A DNA stretch of 64,000 nucleotides from an uncultured Pelagibacteraceae bacterium (GTDB lineage Bacteria; Pseudomonadota; Alphaproteobacteria; Pelagibacterales; Pelagibacteraceae). Both the position numbers and the translations under genes were made by a program. The notes under the pieces are model-generated. The model saw only the letters and a list, made by a program, of their open reading frames with translations, did no database searches and was not told the DNA's origin. Within the stretch, counting starts at the first letter, position 1; every line of letters starts with the position of its first letter. Where the stretch lies: the NCBI GenBank assembly GCA_902618855.1, contig CACNCD010000002.1, positions 80,033 to 144,032 of the forward strand. Direction: 5' to 3'. Shown piece by piece: positions 34,507-43,901 of this stretch.

Positions 34507-35544
34507 ATGAACTATAAAAAACTAGGAAATACTGACTTAAATGTAAGCACAATATGTCTCGGTACAATGACTTGGGGAGAACAAAATACTCAAGATGAAG
34601 CTTTTGAACAAATGGATTATGCTCTGAGTAAAGGAGTAAATTTTTGGGATACAGCTGAACTATATTCAATCCCTCCTAAACCTGAAACTTTCGGTCATAC
34701 AGAATTAATTATAGGGAATTGGTTTAAAAAAACGAAAAAAAGAAATGAGGTAATTATTGCTACTAAAGTTTGTGGTCCTATGAGATCTTATGTTAGAGGT
34801 GGAGGAAACCAATATGGAATAAAAAATATTACAGAGGCATTAGAGGGAAGTTTAAAAAGATTACAGACTGATTTCATTGATCTTTATCAGTTACACTGGC
34901 CCGAAAGAAATACCAATATGTTCGGAAGACTTGGATATGAACATAATGATGATGGTAATTGGAATAAATTTGAGGATATTTTGGGAACTTTGAAAAAATT
35001 CATTGATGCTGGCAAAATAAGATACATAGGTTTATCAAATGAGACACCATGGGGAACTAAAAAGTTTCTAGAAATTTCAAAAGAAAAAAATCTCCCAAGA
35101 ATGATGTCTGTCCAGAATCCATATAATTTATTAAATAGGACTTATGAAGTAGGTTTAGCTGAAATTTCCATTCGTGATAAAATAGGACTATTAGCATATT
35201 CACCTTTGGCAATAGGATATTTAAGTGGAAAATATAGAAATAATAAAATTCCTAAAAATTCAAGATTAGATCATGATGGGGATTTTTGGACTAGATATAA
35301 CAAACCAAATGCAGAAAAAGCTGTTGAGGCATACTATCAAATATCAAAAAAAAATAACATTGATATGGCTCAAATGTCTTTAAAGTTTTGTGAAATTCAG
35401 CCATTTGTTACTAGTGTAATTATTGGCGCTACAACTATGCAGCAGTTGAAAACTGATATAGAAAGTGTAAATGTAAAATTAACAGATGAAATTATTAAAG
35501 AAATTAATAAAGTACAAAAAATATACCCAAACCCATGTCCATAA
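34507..35544 (+). CDS. tas: Aldo/keto reductase, Tas type
   Basis: A 345-residue NADPH-dependent oxidoreductase with an (alpha/beta)8 fold. The catalytic tetrad appears as Asp and Tyr in NFWDTAELYS, Lys in IIATKVCG and His in LYQLHWPERNT. Length and sequence fit E. coli Tas (346 residues), a protein that can complement tyrosine auxotrophy under starvation; its true substrate is unknown. Its end overlaps the IalB-like gene by ten bases. Confidence 0.85.
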   Translation: MNYKKLGNTDLNVSTICLGTMTWGEQNTQDEAFEQMDYALSKGVNFWDTAELYSIPPKPETFGHTELIIGNWFKKTKKRNEVIIATKVCGPMRSYVRGGGNQYGIKNITEALEGSLKRLQTDFIDLYQLHWPERNTNMFGRLGYEHNDDGNWNKFEDILGTLKKFIDAGKIRYIGLSNETPWGTKKFLEISKEKNLPRMMSVQNPYNLLNRTYEVGLAEISIRDKIGLLAYSPLAIGYLSGKYRNNKIPKNSRLDHDGDFWTRYNKPNAEKAVEAYYQISKKNNIDMAQMSLKFCEIQPFVTSVIIGATTMQQLKTDIESVNVKLTDEIIKEINKVQKIYPNPCP

Positions 35545-36041
35545 TTAAAAATTTAATATTAGTATCTTTTATACTGCTTAACATGAATCTTGTGAATGCA
35601 GAGGAAATAAAAAAGGTTTTGAAAAACAAAGATTGGGAGGCATACGTTGTTAATAATGAAAACGGCAAAATTTGTTTTGCTCAGTCTGTCCCAATTTTGC
35701 AAGCTCCAAAAAAAAATACTAGGGAAGCAAGACTTTTTGTAACTTTTAGACCAAACGAAAAAATTTCTGATGAAATAAGTATTACATCTGGATATGAATA
35801 TAATAAAAAAAATTCTATCATGGCAAGATCTGGTAAATACAAATATAAATTTGATATATCTCAAGATAACTTTGCTTGGATTGCTAATAATACAAAAGAA
35901 AAAAAAATGATTAAAACCATGAAAAGGGGATCAAGAATTATGGTCACTGGTTATAATCAAAAAGGTTCACAAACAATTGATCATTATTCTCTGTTAGGAT
36001 TTACAAAAGCTTACAATTCCGCAAAAAAAAGTTGTAGTTAA
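35535..36041 (+). CDS. IalB-like secreted protein
   Basis: A 168-residue protein with a signal peptide (cleavage probable after VNA). The mature part matches the invasion-associated locus B family: KDWEAYVV, LFVTFRPNEKISDEISITSG, MARSGKYKYKF and the two cysteines (in KICFAQS and the terminal KKSC). The family is common in non-pathogenic alphaproteobacteria and the name is historical. The function is unknown, presumably periplasmic. It begins within the tas gene. Confidence 0.8.
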   Translation: MSIIKNLILVSFILLNMNLVNAEEIKKVLKNKDWEAYVVNNENGKICFAQSVPILQAPKKNTREARLFVTFRPNEKISDEISITSGYEYNKKNSIMARSGKYKYKFDISQDNFAWIANNTKEKKMIKTMKRGSRIMVTGYNQKGSQTIDHYSLLGFTKAYNSAKKSCS

Positions 36042-36049
36042 AAAAATAA

Positions 36050-37231
36050 ATGAAATTTAAAAAAAGAATTGTTCTCGCTTACTCGGGAGGTTTAGACACA
36101 TCTATAATTTTGAAGTGGCTACAAGAAAACTATAATGCTGAGGTAATTTGCTATACCGCAGATATTGGTCAGAAAATTGATAAAATAAAAATATATAAAA
36201 ACGCAAAAAAATTAGGTGTTAAAAAAATTATTATTGAAGATCTTAAAAATATTTTTGTCAAAGATTATGTTTTTCCTATGTTAAGAGGTCATGCTATGTA
36301 CGAAGGTGTTTATTTGCTCGGAACTTCAATAGCTAGACCTTTGATTGCTAAAAGACAAATAGCAATTGCAAAAAAATTTAAAGCTTATGCTGTTTCGCAT
36401 GGGTCTACAGGTAAAGGAAATGACCAAGTTAGATTTGAGTTAGGCTATTATTATTTTGGACCTAAAATTAAAATAATTGCTCCTTGGCGAGAATGGGATT
36501 TAAGTTCTAGAAGTGATTTAATTAAATATGCGGAAAGAAAAAATATTACTATTCCAAAAGATAAAAAAGGGTCACCACCATTTTCAATAGATGATAATAT
36601 TTTTCATACATCAACTGAAGGAAAAGTTTTAGAAAATCCAAAAAACCCAGCTCCTGAGTATATTTTTCAAAGAACTAACTCTCTTGAAAAATCTCCAAAT
36701 AAGCAAACAATAGTGAGTGTTGGTTTCAAAAATGGAGACCCTATTTCTGTAAATGGAAAAAAATTATCGCCAGGAAAACTTTTAGAAAAACTAAATAATC
36801 TTGCAGGAAAAAATGGAATTGGAAGAGTTGATTTGGTCGAAAACAGGTTTATTGGTATAAAATCTAGAGGTGTATATGAAACTCCAGGCGGAACTATACT
36901 AATGGTAGCGCACAGGGCAATTGAGTCTGTTACCTTAGACAAAAAAACGATGCACAAGAAAGATCAAGTGATGCCGCGTTATGCTGAATTAATTTACAAT
37001 GGATACTGGTATTCAAAAGAAAGATATAAAATTCAAAAAATTGTAGATTTGAAAAAAAATAAAGTAAATGGTTTGGTTAAGTTAAAGTTGTATAAAGGAA
37101 ATATAACAATTATTTCAAGACAAACAAAAAGCTCAGCTTATTCAATGAAGAAAGTTTCATTTGAGGAAAATAAAACTTTTAATAAGTCAAATGTCGAAAG
37201 ATTTATTAATTTTCATAAAAAAAAACTATAA
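36050..37231 (+). CDS. argG: Argininosuccinate synthase
   Basis: A 393-residue ATP-pyrophosphatase that joins citrulline and aspartate in arginine synthesis. Signatures are VLAYSGGLDTSIILKWL (PP-loop), YLLGTSIARPLIAK, AVSHGSTGKGNDQVRFE and the C-terminal RGVYETPGGTIL. The length is normal. argH is not adjacent. It starts eight bases after the IalB-like gene, so it may share its transcript. Confidence 0.97.
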   Translation: MKFKKRIVLAYSGGLDTSIILKWLQENYNAEVICYTADIGQKIDKIKIYKNAKKLGVKKIIIEDLKNIFVKDYVFPMLRGHAMYEGVYLLGTSIARPLIAKRQIAIAKKFKAYAVSHGSTGKGNDQVRFELGYYYFGPKIKIIAPWREWDLSSRSDLIKYAERKNITIPKDKKGSPPFSIDDNIFHTSTEGKVLENPKNPAPEYIFQRTNSLEKSPNKQTIVSVGFKNGDPISVNGKKLSPGKLLEKLNNLAGKNGIGRVDLVENRFIGIKSRGVYETPGGTILMVAHRAIESVTLDKKTMHKKDQVMPRYAELIYNGYWYSKERYKIQKIVDLKKNKVNGLVKLKLYKGNITIISRQTKSSAYSMKKVSFEENKTFNKSNVERFINFHKKKL

Positions 37232-37307
37232 AATTCATTAAAAATAGTTGCGTCAACAAGTGCTAGTTTTTAATAGAAATTAATGTATATAAATAATTAT
37301 CTTTATT

Positions 37308-37691
37308 ATGGAAAATATTACAAAAAACTTACAACTTGGTCTTTTAACAATAATTTTAATTAGTACAGTTATTGCCGTTGGAATAGAAATTAAAACTATG
37401 TATATAAATCAATCTGTTACATTGGCTGACTTGCTATTAATGTTTCTATATCTAGAGGTTTTGGCAATGGTCAGAGTTTTTTGGAGCCAACAATCAATTA
37501 GTATTACTCTGCCATTATTAATTGCTATTACTGCACTATCTCGATTTATTATTTTACAGGGGAAAGAAATGGATCCTTCGGGGTTAGTTTACGAAGCTGT
37601 TGCCATAGCTTTAATTGCCTCAGCAATTGTAATTTTAAGATTAAGACATAGTGACAAACTTGGAATTAAACCTAAAAATAAAAGAAAATAA
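37308..37691 (+). CDS. psiE: PsiE-like membrane protein
   Basis: A 127-residue protein with four hydrophobic segments. The phosphate-starvation-inducible E signature VTLADLLLMFLYLEVLAMV and the terminal ALIASAIVILRLRH are present. Its function is unknown; in E. coli its expression responds to phosphate and cAMP. No Pho box is obvious upstream. It ends one base before the convergent folD stop. Confidence 0.85.
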   Translation: MENITKNLQLGLLTIILISTVIAVGIEIKTMYINQSVTLADLLLMFLYLEVLAMVRVFWSQQSISITLPLLIAITALSRFIILQGKEMDPSGLVYEAVAIALIASAIVILRLRHSDKLGIKPKNKRK

Positions 37692-37692
37692 T

Positions 37693-38538
37693 TTATTTCT
37701 GAACTCTTTTAAAACACTCAATAGTATTTTTAAGTAAGCAGGCAATAGTCATGGGTCCAACACCGCCTGGAACAGGTGTTAAAGCTTTTGCATTTTTTGA
37801 AACCTCTTCAAATGCTACATCTCCAACAATACCTTTGTCAGTTTTATTAATTCCAACATCAATTACTATTGCATCTTTTTTTACCCAGTCTCCTTTTACA
37901 AGTTCGGGTATTCCAACTGCTGCAACAATTATATCACCTTTTAAACACTCACTTTTTAGATCTTTTGTTTTAGAATGTGTAATTGTGACTGTACAATTTT
38001 CTTTAAGTAGAAGTTGTGTCATTGGCTTTCCATTTAAATTTGACCTTCCAACAACAACAGCTTTTTTTCCATTTAGATTTGGCTCAATTTTTTTAATTAG
38101 CAAATAACATCCAAGTGGAGTACAGGGAATAGAGCTCTCATATCCAGAAGACAAATTTCCAACGTTCATTGGATGAAATCCATCTACATCTTTGCTTGGT
38201 AAAATTTTTTCAATAACTTTTTGCTTATCAATATGTTTTGGAAGAGGAAGCTGAACTAATATACCTGAAACACTTTCATCATTATTTAGCTCTTCAATTT
38301 TATTTAAAACTGTTTTTTCATCGACTGTTTCTGGATATCTAATTACTTCAGATTTTAAACCAACTTCATTAGCTGATTTTTCTTTATTTTTCACATAAAT
38401 CTTGCTGGGCGCTAATTCTCCAATTAAAATTACAGTCAATCCCGGTACTTTATTATATTTTGATTTAAGTTCTAAAACTTCTTGCTTTAACTTTTCTCTA
38501 AGTTCAGCTGCTTCTTTTTTGCCGTCAATTAAAATCAT
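37693..38538 (-). CDS. folD: Methylenetetrahydrofolate dehydrogenase / methenyl-THF cyclohydrolase
   Basis: A 281-residue bifunctional enzyme of one-carbon metabolism that interconverts methylene-THF, methenyl-THF and formyl-THF with NADP. The catalytic Lys is in KIYVKNKEKSANEVG (YxxxK). Further signatures are GILVQLPLPKHID, VVGRSNLNGKPMTQLL and the terminal PVPGGVGPMTIACLL. It links the methyl groups that DmdA places on folate to purine (PurH) and other one-carbon uses in this window. It is followed by yggT with a six-base gap. Confidence 0.97.
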   Translation of the reverse strand: MILIDGKKEAAELREKLKQEVLELKSKYNKVPGLTVILIGELAPSKIYVKNKEKSANEVGLKSEVIRYPETVDEKTVLNKIEELNNDESVSGILVQLPLPKHIDKQKVIEKILPSKDVDGFHPMNVGNLSSGYESSIPCTPLGCYLLIKKIEPNLNGKKAVVVGRSNLNGKPMTQLLLKENCTVTITHSKTKDLKSECLKGDIIVAAVGIPELVKGDWVKKDAIVIDVGINKTDKGIVGDVAFEEVSKNAKALTPVPGGVGPMTIACLLKNTIECFKRVQK

Positions 38539-38544
38539 AATTTG

Positions 38545-38835
38545 CTAAAATATTATTGGCGCTATGTAGAGCTTCATACACATTTCTATAAACCAAATCA
38601 ATAAAAGTAATATAATTGGAGATATATCAAGATTACCTAAATTTGGTAAAAAACGCCGAATTTTATTTAAAATCGGATCAGTTAAACGATATGTAAATTC
38701 TAAAATTGAATAAACAAATCTATTTTGTGTATTTAAAACATTGAAAGCAATCAACCAACTAATGATTACATTTGCTATTACAACATAGGAATATAGTTTT
38801 AAAATTTGAAGAACTAAATAAAAAATAGCAATCAT
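38545..38835 (-). CDS. YggT family membrane protein
   Basis: A 96-residue protein with two hydrophobic segments flanking the loop YRLTDPILNKIRRFLPNLGN, the YggT signature. The family is linked to cell division and osmotic tolerance in some bacteria, but its function is uncertain. It overlaps the preceding mscS-type gene by four bases (ATGA), and the ispZ/YggT/MscS group suggests envelope stress functions. Confidence 0.9.
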   Translation of the reverse strand: MIAIFYLVLQILKLYSYVVIANVIISWLIAFNVLNTQNRFVYSILEFTYRLTDPILNKIRRFLPNLGNLDISPIILLLLIWFIEMCMKLYIAPIIF

Positions 38836-39917
38836 TTTTTCTCTACATAAATAGACTGACTTGGGAAAGCAAAAGATGCTTTATTTTTTTCCACAATTTG
38901 TTTTATAGAAATAGCAAGTCTTTCTTTTACGGCCAACCACTCATCCCAATCATCTGTTTTAGTAAAGCAACGTATATACATATCAATTGAGCTATCTGCG
39001 AACTTATCAACCCTAACCGCATAACCAAGTTCTGGTTTAAAGTCTTCATTTTCCTTTATATAATTCTCAATTTCATTTCTTATAGTTTTAAGCTGATCAA
39101 CGGTAGTATCGTACTGTAAATTAATTACCCAACTTATAATCCAATTTGTGGTTTGGCTTATATTAATTACTGCATTTTCTGCAAATTGAAAATTTGGAAT
39201 AATTGCAATTGATTTATCAAACTTTCTAATAACTGTTGATCTAAAACCTATTTTTTCAACAATTCCCTCTATAATTTCTTCAACAAGAATCCAGTCTCCG
39301 ATTTTAAATCTCTTTTCAACTAAAACTAATATTCCAGAAATTAAATTTTTAAATAAATCTTGCGCTCCTAAAGCAACAGCAACACCGAATAAACCTAAAC
39401 CTGCTATTATTGGACCTATTTTTATTCCCCAAAGCTCAAGCACTGCTGCAAGACCAAGAATAAAAATTAAAATTTTTAATGACTTTATAATCCAACCTAT
39501 TAATTCTCGGGTTAAAACTTTACCTAAACCACTTAAAATATATGAAATTGGTTCAACAATTTGATGCATAACCCAAAAAATAAAAATAGTAATTAGTGTT
39601 CTGTTTATTGTATCTACTATCGCCCTACTTTCATCTGAGAAAGACATATAATAACTTGCAATAAAAAAACCTATAACTATTGGAACGAATCTTGCAGGAC
39701 CTTCCATGGCCTGAACAAATGTATCATCCAATTTGTTACTAGTTTTTTTTGTTATACTTTCTAATCTCTTTATTATTATTCTGCTTATGATGCCTCTAAA
39801 AATAAGAAAGATTAGAAAAATTCCAACTCCAATTAAAATTTGAAAAATATCTATACCTAAAATTCCTTGTTTCCATACTGATAAAAAAAGTTCTTTAAAA
39901 TTATTAAAAATTTCCAT
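38832..39917 (-). CDS. MscS-family mechanosensitive channel
   Basis: A 361-residue membrane protein. Four to five N-terminal hydrophobic segments are followed by the pore helix IIAGLGLFGVAVALGAQDLFKNL and the beta domain GDWILVEEIIEGIVEKIGFRSTVI, the MscS core. The extended N-terminal region puts it in the larger YbdG/YnaI-type group. It would open under membrane tension and release solutes after osmotic downshift. Confidence 0.92.
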   Translation of the reverse strand: MEIFNNFKELFLSVWKQGILGIDIFQILIGVGIFLIFLIFRGIISRIIIKRLESITKKTSNKLDDTFVQAMEGPARFVPIVIGFFIASYYMSFSDESRAIVDTINRTLITIFIFWVMHQIVEPISYILSGLGKVLTRELIGWIIKSLKILIFILGLAAVLELWGIKIGPIIAGLGLFGVAVALGAQDLFKNLISGILVLVEKRFKIGDWILVEEIIEGIVEKIGFRSTVIRKFDKSIAIIPNFQFAENAVINISQTTNWIISWVINLQYDTTVDQLKTIRNEIENYIKENEDFKPELGYAVRVDKFADSSIDMYIRCFTKTDDWDEWLAVKERLAISIKQIVEKNKASFAFPSQSIYVEKK

Positions 39918-39919
39918 AT

Positions 39920-40618
39920 TTAAATTTTATATAGCAAAAATTCTTCTTCACCAGGACTAAAAATAAAAATTTTTTTCCATTTGATTTCGTTCAATACTGA
40001 TGAGGTTTTTTCGCTTATACACATCAAATTAGTATTCATCCAAAGATGATTTAACTTATATTTCTTAATTAAATTTAAAAAACTTAGAGCACTATTTTGA
40101 GAATATATATAAACTATGTTTGGCATATTAGTTTGAATTTTTTCTACAAAATGTTCATTTAATTCTTCAGTGTGATTAATTTTATAATTAATCAATCTTT
40201 TTACCTCATAACCTTCTGAAATAAGTTTTTTATGTAATTCATTAGAAATAATTTCTCCACTTACATAAAGTAATTTTCCATCAGATGAATTAAAATTTTG
40301 TAAAATAAGCTCTTTCAAATTATTAACATTTCCTTCAGCAGTAAAAGTGTTTTGAAATCCAAAGCTTCTTGCTTTTTTTTCTGTAGCTATACCTACACAA
40401 AAACAATTAATTTTTTTGTCTATATCTTTTATATTTAAAAATTTAATAGCGTTACTACTTGTAAAAATTATACCTTTAAAATCCTTAAAATTGACTTCTT
40501 TAAAGTTTTTTTTTTCTACAAAAATTAATGGCATATGAGAAACTTCATGACCAAGTTTCTGAAATTTTAGCATTAAATCATGACAATCTTCTAAGGGTCT
40601 AGTAAATAAAATATGCAT
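39920..40618 (-). CDS. hemD: Uroporphyrinogen-III synthase
   Basis: A 232-residue protein. Family sequences are poorly conserved; support comes from position directly after hemC (two-base gap) and from GIIFTSSNAIKF, CVGIATEKKARSFGF and LLYVSGE, which fit the two-domain HemD fold. It closes hydroxymethylbilane to uroporphyrinogen III, the common precursor of heme and cobalamin. Heme is needed by the ccm and sdh products here. Confidence 0.85.
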   Translation of the reverse strand: MHILFTRPLEDCHDLMLKFQKLGHEVSHMPLIFVEKKNFKEVNFKDFKGIIFTSSNAIKFLNIKDIDKKINCFCVGIATEKKARSFGFQNTFTAEGNVNNLKELILQNFNSSDGKLLYVSGEIISNELHKKLISEGYEVKRLINYKINHTEELNEHFVEKIQTNMPNIVYIYSQNSALSFLNLIKKYKLNHLWMNTNLMCISEKTSSVLNEIKWKKIFIFSPGEEEFLLYKI

Positions 40619-40620
40619 AA

Positions 40621-41535
40621 TTATCTCTTATAAGAATTTTTAGACCTTTTTTTTAATAACTTGCCAACTTCTATACCAAGATTTTTGGCTAAATTTAATT
40701 TATTAGAGGACTTTACATAAAATCTTTTTTTTCCATCTAAGGAAAATAATTCGGCTTCTAATATAGCTTTATCAGATTCTATCTTTGCCAAAACTCCAAC
40801 TGGTGTTTCACAATCCCCCTCTAAAACTTTTAATACATTTCTTTCAGCTTGAACACAACAATGTGTTTCTTTGTGGTTTATTTTTTCCAATAAATTAATG
40901 ATATCCTCATCATCTTTTCTACATTGTAAAGCTATTACACCCTGACCAGCGCTTGGAATAATTTCTGAAGTTGAAAAAATTTGGGTAATATTATCTTCTA
41001 GATTTAAAGATTTTATCCCTGCATACGATAAAATAATAGCATCAAACAAATTTTTCTTTAATTTTTCAATTCTTGTATCCACATTTCCTCTTATAAGTCT
41101 ATATTTTAAATCTTTTCTAATTCTTTTTAATTGAAACTCTCTTCTGTATGATGATGTTCCAATGACTGAGCCAGTTTCAATTTTGTGAAAATCTAAATTA
41201 TTTTTACTAATTAAAATTTCTCTTGGATCATTTCTTTTAAGAAAACAGTTGGTGGTTAGACCTTCGGTTTCATTTGATGGAAGGTCTTTGAGAGCATGAA
41301 CTGCTATATCTATTTTTTTATTAATTAGCTCTTCCTCGATTAAATTACAAAAAAGTCCTTTGCCACCTGTATCAGATAGTCTTACATCTTGAATTATATC
41401 ACCTTTTGTTGTTATTTTTTTTATCTCTACATCAAACTCTTTAGAGGATTTTATTATTTCAGCTTTGGCTTTTTCAGCATAAATTAATGCCAATTTACTC
41501 CCACGAGAACCAATAATAATTTTTTTGCTTTTCAT
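40621..41535 (-). CDS. hemC: Hydroxymethylbilane synthase (porphobilinogen deaminase)
   Basis: A 304-residue enzyme polymerising four porphobilinogens. Signatures are IIIGSRGSKLALIYA, AVHALKDLPSNE, GTSSYRREFQLKR, the RGNVDTRIEKL arginines and the dipyrromethane cysteine in LEGDCETPVGVLA. It is divergent from tsaD, as in many alphaproteobacteria, with a 60-base shared control region that I could not resolve into promoter boxes. Confidence 0.97.
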   Translation of the reverse strand: MKSKKIIIGSRGSKLALIYAEKAKAEIIKSSKEFDVEIKKITTKGDIIQDVRLSDTGGKGLFCNLIEEELINKKIDIAVHALKDLPSNETEGLTTNCFLKRNDPREILISKNNLDFHKIETGSVIGTSSYRREFQLKRIRKDLKYRLIRGNVDTRIEKLKKNLFDAIILSYAGIKSLNLEDNITQIFSTSEIIPSAGQGVIALQCRKDDEDIINLLEKINHKETHCCVQAERNVLKVLEGDCETPVGVLAKIESDKAILEAELFSLDGKKRFYVKSSNKLNLAKNLGIEVGKLLKKRSKNSYKR

Positions 41536-41595
41536 ATAATTAGTTTATATTCAGTATCTTACATTGAGATAGTCTAATTTATAAAAATTAATTTA

Positions 41596-42666
41596 ATGAA
41601 AAAAAAACCAATAATATTAGGAATAGAAACAAGTTGTGACGAAACAGCAGCATCAATTATTCAAGAAAATGATGATGGAAGTATAAAAATATTATCTAAT
41701 ACTATTTCTAGTCAGTTCGATATTCATAAAGAGTTTGGAGGAGTTGTGCCTGAGCTAGCTGCGCGATCACATGCAGAAAAAATTGACTTAATAACAAAAA
41801 AAGCAGTTTTAGAGAGTGGGTTAAAAATTAATAATATTGACGCTATAGCTGCAACTGCTGGACCAGGACTGGTAGTTTGTTTATCAGTCGGTTTAAATTT
41901 TGGAAAAGCTGTTGCAGCATCATTAAAAAAACCTTTTATAGCAGTTAATCATCTTGAAGGACACGCGCTGAGTCCTAAACTAAATTCAAAATTAGATTAT
42001 CCATATTTGCTTCTCTTAATTTCAGGTGGTCATAGTCAGTTTCTTAGTGTTGAAAAATTTGGAAAATACAAAAGGTTAGGCACAACAATTGATGATGCCT
42101 TAGGTGAAGCATTTGATAAAACAGCAAAACTAATTGGTATTGACTTGCCTGGCGGTCCAAAAATTGAAAAGTATGCAAAATTTGGGAATCCAAATAAATT
42201 TAATTTACCAAAACCAATTATTAATAGAGGTGGATGCAATTTGTCGTTTGCAGGACTTAAAACTGCTGTTTTGAAAATTTCAAAAACGATAAGAACAAAA
42301 AAAGAAAAGTTTGATCTTGCAGCCTCATTTCAAAAAACAATCGAACAAATATTATATATAAAAACTAAAATCGCTATCAAAGAATTTAAAAAATTAAATA
42401 AGTATGGAAACAGATTTGTTGTTGCTGGAGGTGTTGCCGCAAATGAGAGAATTAGAAAAGTTTTGATAGATCTTTGTTATGAAGAAAATTTTAAGTCAAT
42501 TTTTCCACCTTTAAATTTATGTGGCGATAATGCTGCTATGATTGCAATGGTTGGATTAGAAAAATTTAAATTAAAACAATTTAATGACTTAGATCATCCT
42601 GTTAAACCAAGATGGCCACTAGATAAGCAAGCCGCTTTTCTTAAAGGAGCTGGAGTACAATTATAA
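41596..42666 (+). CDS. tsaD: tRNA threonylcarbamoyladenosine (t6A) synthase subunit TsaD
   Basis: A 356-residue ASKHA-fold ATPase that completes t6A37 on ANN-decoding tRNAs. Visible signatures are ILGIETSCDETAASI, the metal-binding AVNHLEGHALSP, LLLISGGHSQF, TIDDALGEAFDK and VVAGGVAANERIRK. Length is normal. The other t6A genes (tsaB, tsaC, tsaE) are not in the window. Confidence 0.97.
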   Translation: MKKKPIILGIETSCDETAASIIQENDDGSIKILSNTISSQFDIHKEFGGVVPELAARSHAEKIDLITKKAVLESGLKINNIDAIAATAGPGLVVCLSVGLNFGKAVAASLKKPFIAVNHLEGHALSPKLNSKLDYPYLLLLISGGHSQFLSVEKFGKYKRLGTTIDDALGEAFDKTAKLIGIDLPGGPKIEKYAKFGNPNKFNLPKPIINRGGCNLSFAGLKTAVLKISKTIRTKKEKFDLAASFQKTIEQILYIKTKIAIKEFKKLNKYGNRFVVAGGVAANERIRKVLIDLCYEENFKSIFPPLNLCGDNAAMIAMVGLEKFKLKQFNDLDHPVKPRWPLDKQAAFLKGAGVQL

Positions 42667-42727
42667 AAATGTATTGTTAATAAATTTAAAAATTTTGTAT
42701 AATACTTTTAGTAATATTTACTTAATC

Positions 42728-43822
42728 CTAAAACTTGGATTTTATTAGGTCCACTACTTTTTCATTACCTAAATCTGTTAAATGAATTCTATCATTAAAT
42801 AACCATTTTTCATCAAATTTTTTATCGAAATAAGAATTGCAATCTAAAAACTCGATATTTAAGTTGTTACATTCTTCTTCAAGAATTAATTTATATTCTG
42901 AGTAAAAATTTTTACTTATATCAGCCCATGTTTTATGTAATCTTATTGAAGAGCTGTCTGTAACAGAAAAAAGTTTTTCCTCTTCAGATGATTTTTTTTT
43001 TTCACACCAAGTAGCCAATGGTTGTAATACATAAATAACTTTTGTTTTTGTGCCAACTTGATAATTGTGCCAAAATTTAAGATTTTTTTTAACAATATTT
43101 GTTAATATTTTTTTTCTATCAGAATTTGATAAAATTTTTTCTTTTTGGTTTGATAAATGTTTTTTTGATAAAACTTTTTTTATTAATTGTTTTATTGTAA
43201 TATTTTTCCAATCAACTTTTTCTTTACTAAAATATTCAAAGGTAAATTTAGCCATTTTTTTCTTAAAGGAAATGGTGCTGTTTTCTAATTCATTTAAATA
43301 AATCCGAGAAAAATAATGGGAGTCAAATAGTTCATCAAATTCTGTATTAAAATAAGTCATAAAAACATCTATTAAGCCAGAAAAAACAACAACTTTTTCA
43401 ACGTTGTTCAGATAATTGATAAAATTTTGAAAAATTATTGTTTCCTGAAAGCCATTGTACGCACTACAAGCCATATTGAAAAAATAAGTATCTGTTTTAT
43501 TTGATAAAATTCCTGGAATGGTTTTTTCATCATTGCTGGATCCGATCCCAAATGCAGTTGAATTACCAATTACAACTCCAAATTTTTTAAAGCCTTTGTG
43601 CAAATTTGGATGGAAAATTGAATTAATTTTATCTGTTTGATTTACCATATCGATATTAAGATTATTAAATCTAAAACCATCTTTGTCTAAATTATATACT
43701 TCAGATTTATAGTTTGTTTTATTAAAAAACATTACATAAGGTTTCCAGACTGATGAAATTAAATCATACTCTTTTAATTGTGGAGACAGACTATATCTAA
43801 CCTTATAGAACTCATCTTTCAT
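42728..43822 (-). CDS. SGNH-hydrolase-like protein of unknown role
   Basis: A 364-residue protein with no signal sequence. GNSTAFGIGSSNDEKT resembles the GDS nucleophile block with Asn before the Ser, VVVFSGLIDVFM fits the middle SGNH block, and FNDRIHLTDLGNEKV near the end fits the D-x-x-H catalytic block. This pattern supports an SGNH/GDSL-type esterase or acyltransferase partner. It lies 80 bases after the OGT-like gene and shares its direction, so it might modify the same glycan or protein. I cannot name a function. Confidence 0.6.
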   Translation of the reverse strand: MKDEFYKVRYSLSPQLKEYDLISSVWKPYVMFFNKTNYKSEVYNLDKDGFRFNNLNIDMVNQTDKINSIFHPNLHKGFKKFGVVIGNSTAFGIGSSNDEKTIPGILSNKTDTYFFNMACSAYNGFQETIIFQNFINYLNNVEKVVVFSGLIDVFMTYFNTEFDELFDSHYFSRIYLNELENSTISFKKKMAKFTFEYFSKEKVDWKNITIKQLIKKVLSKKHLSNQKEKILSNSDRKKILTNIVKKNLKFWHNYQVGTKTKVIYVLQPLATWCEKKKSSEEEKLFSVTDSSSIRLHKTWADISKNFYSEYKLILEEECNNLNIEFLDCNSYFDKKFDEKWLFNDRIHLTDLGNEKVVDLIKSKF

Positions 43823-43901
43823 GTATTTTATCTATTCCTTATTTTAATATTTCAATATGCGAATTATTATAACTGATATCAATAAAAATATAAATCTTCA
43901 T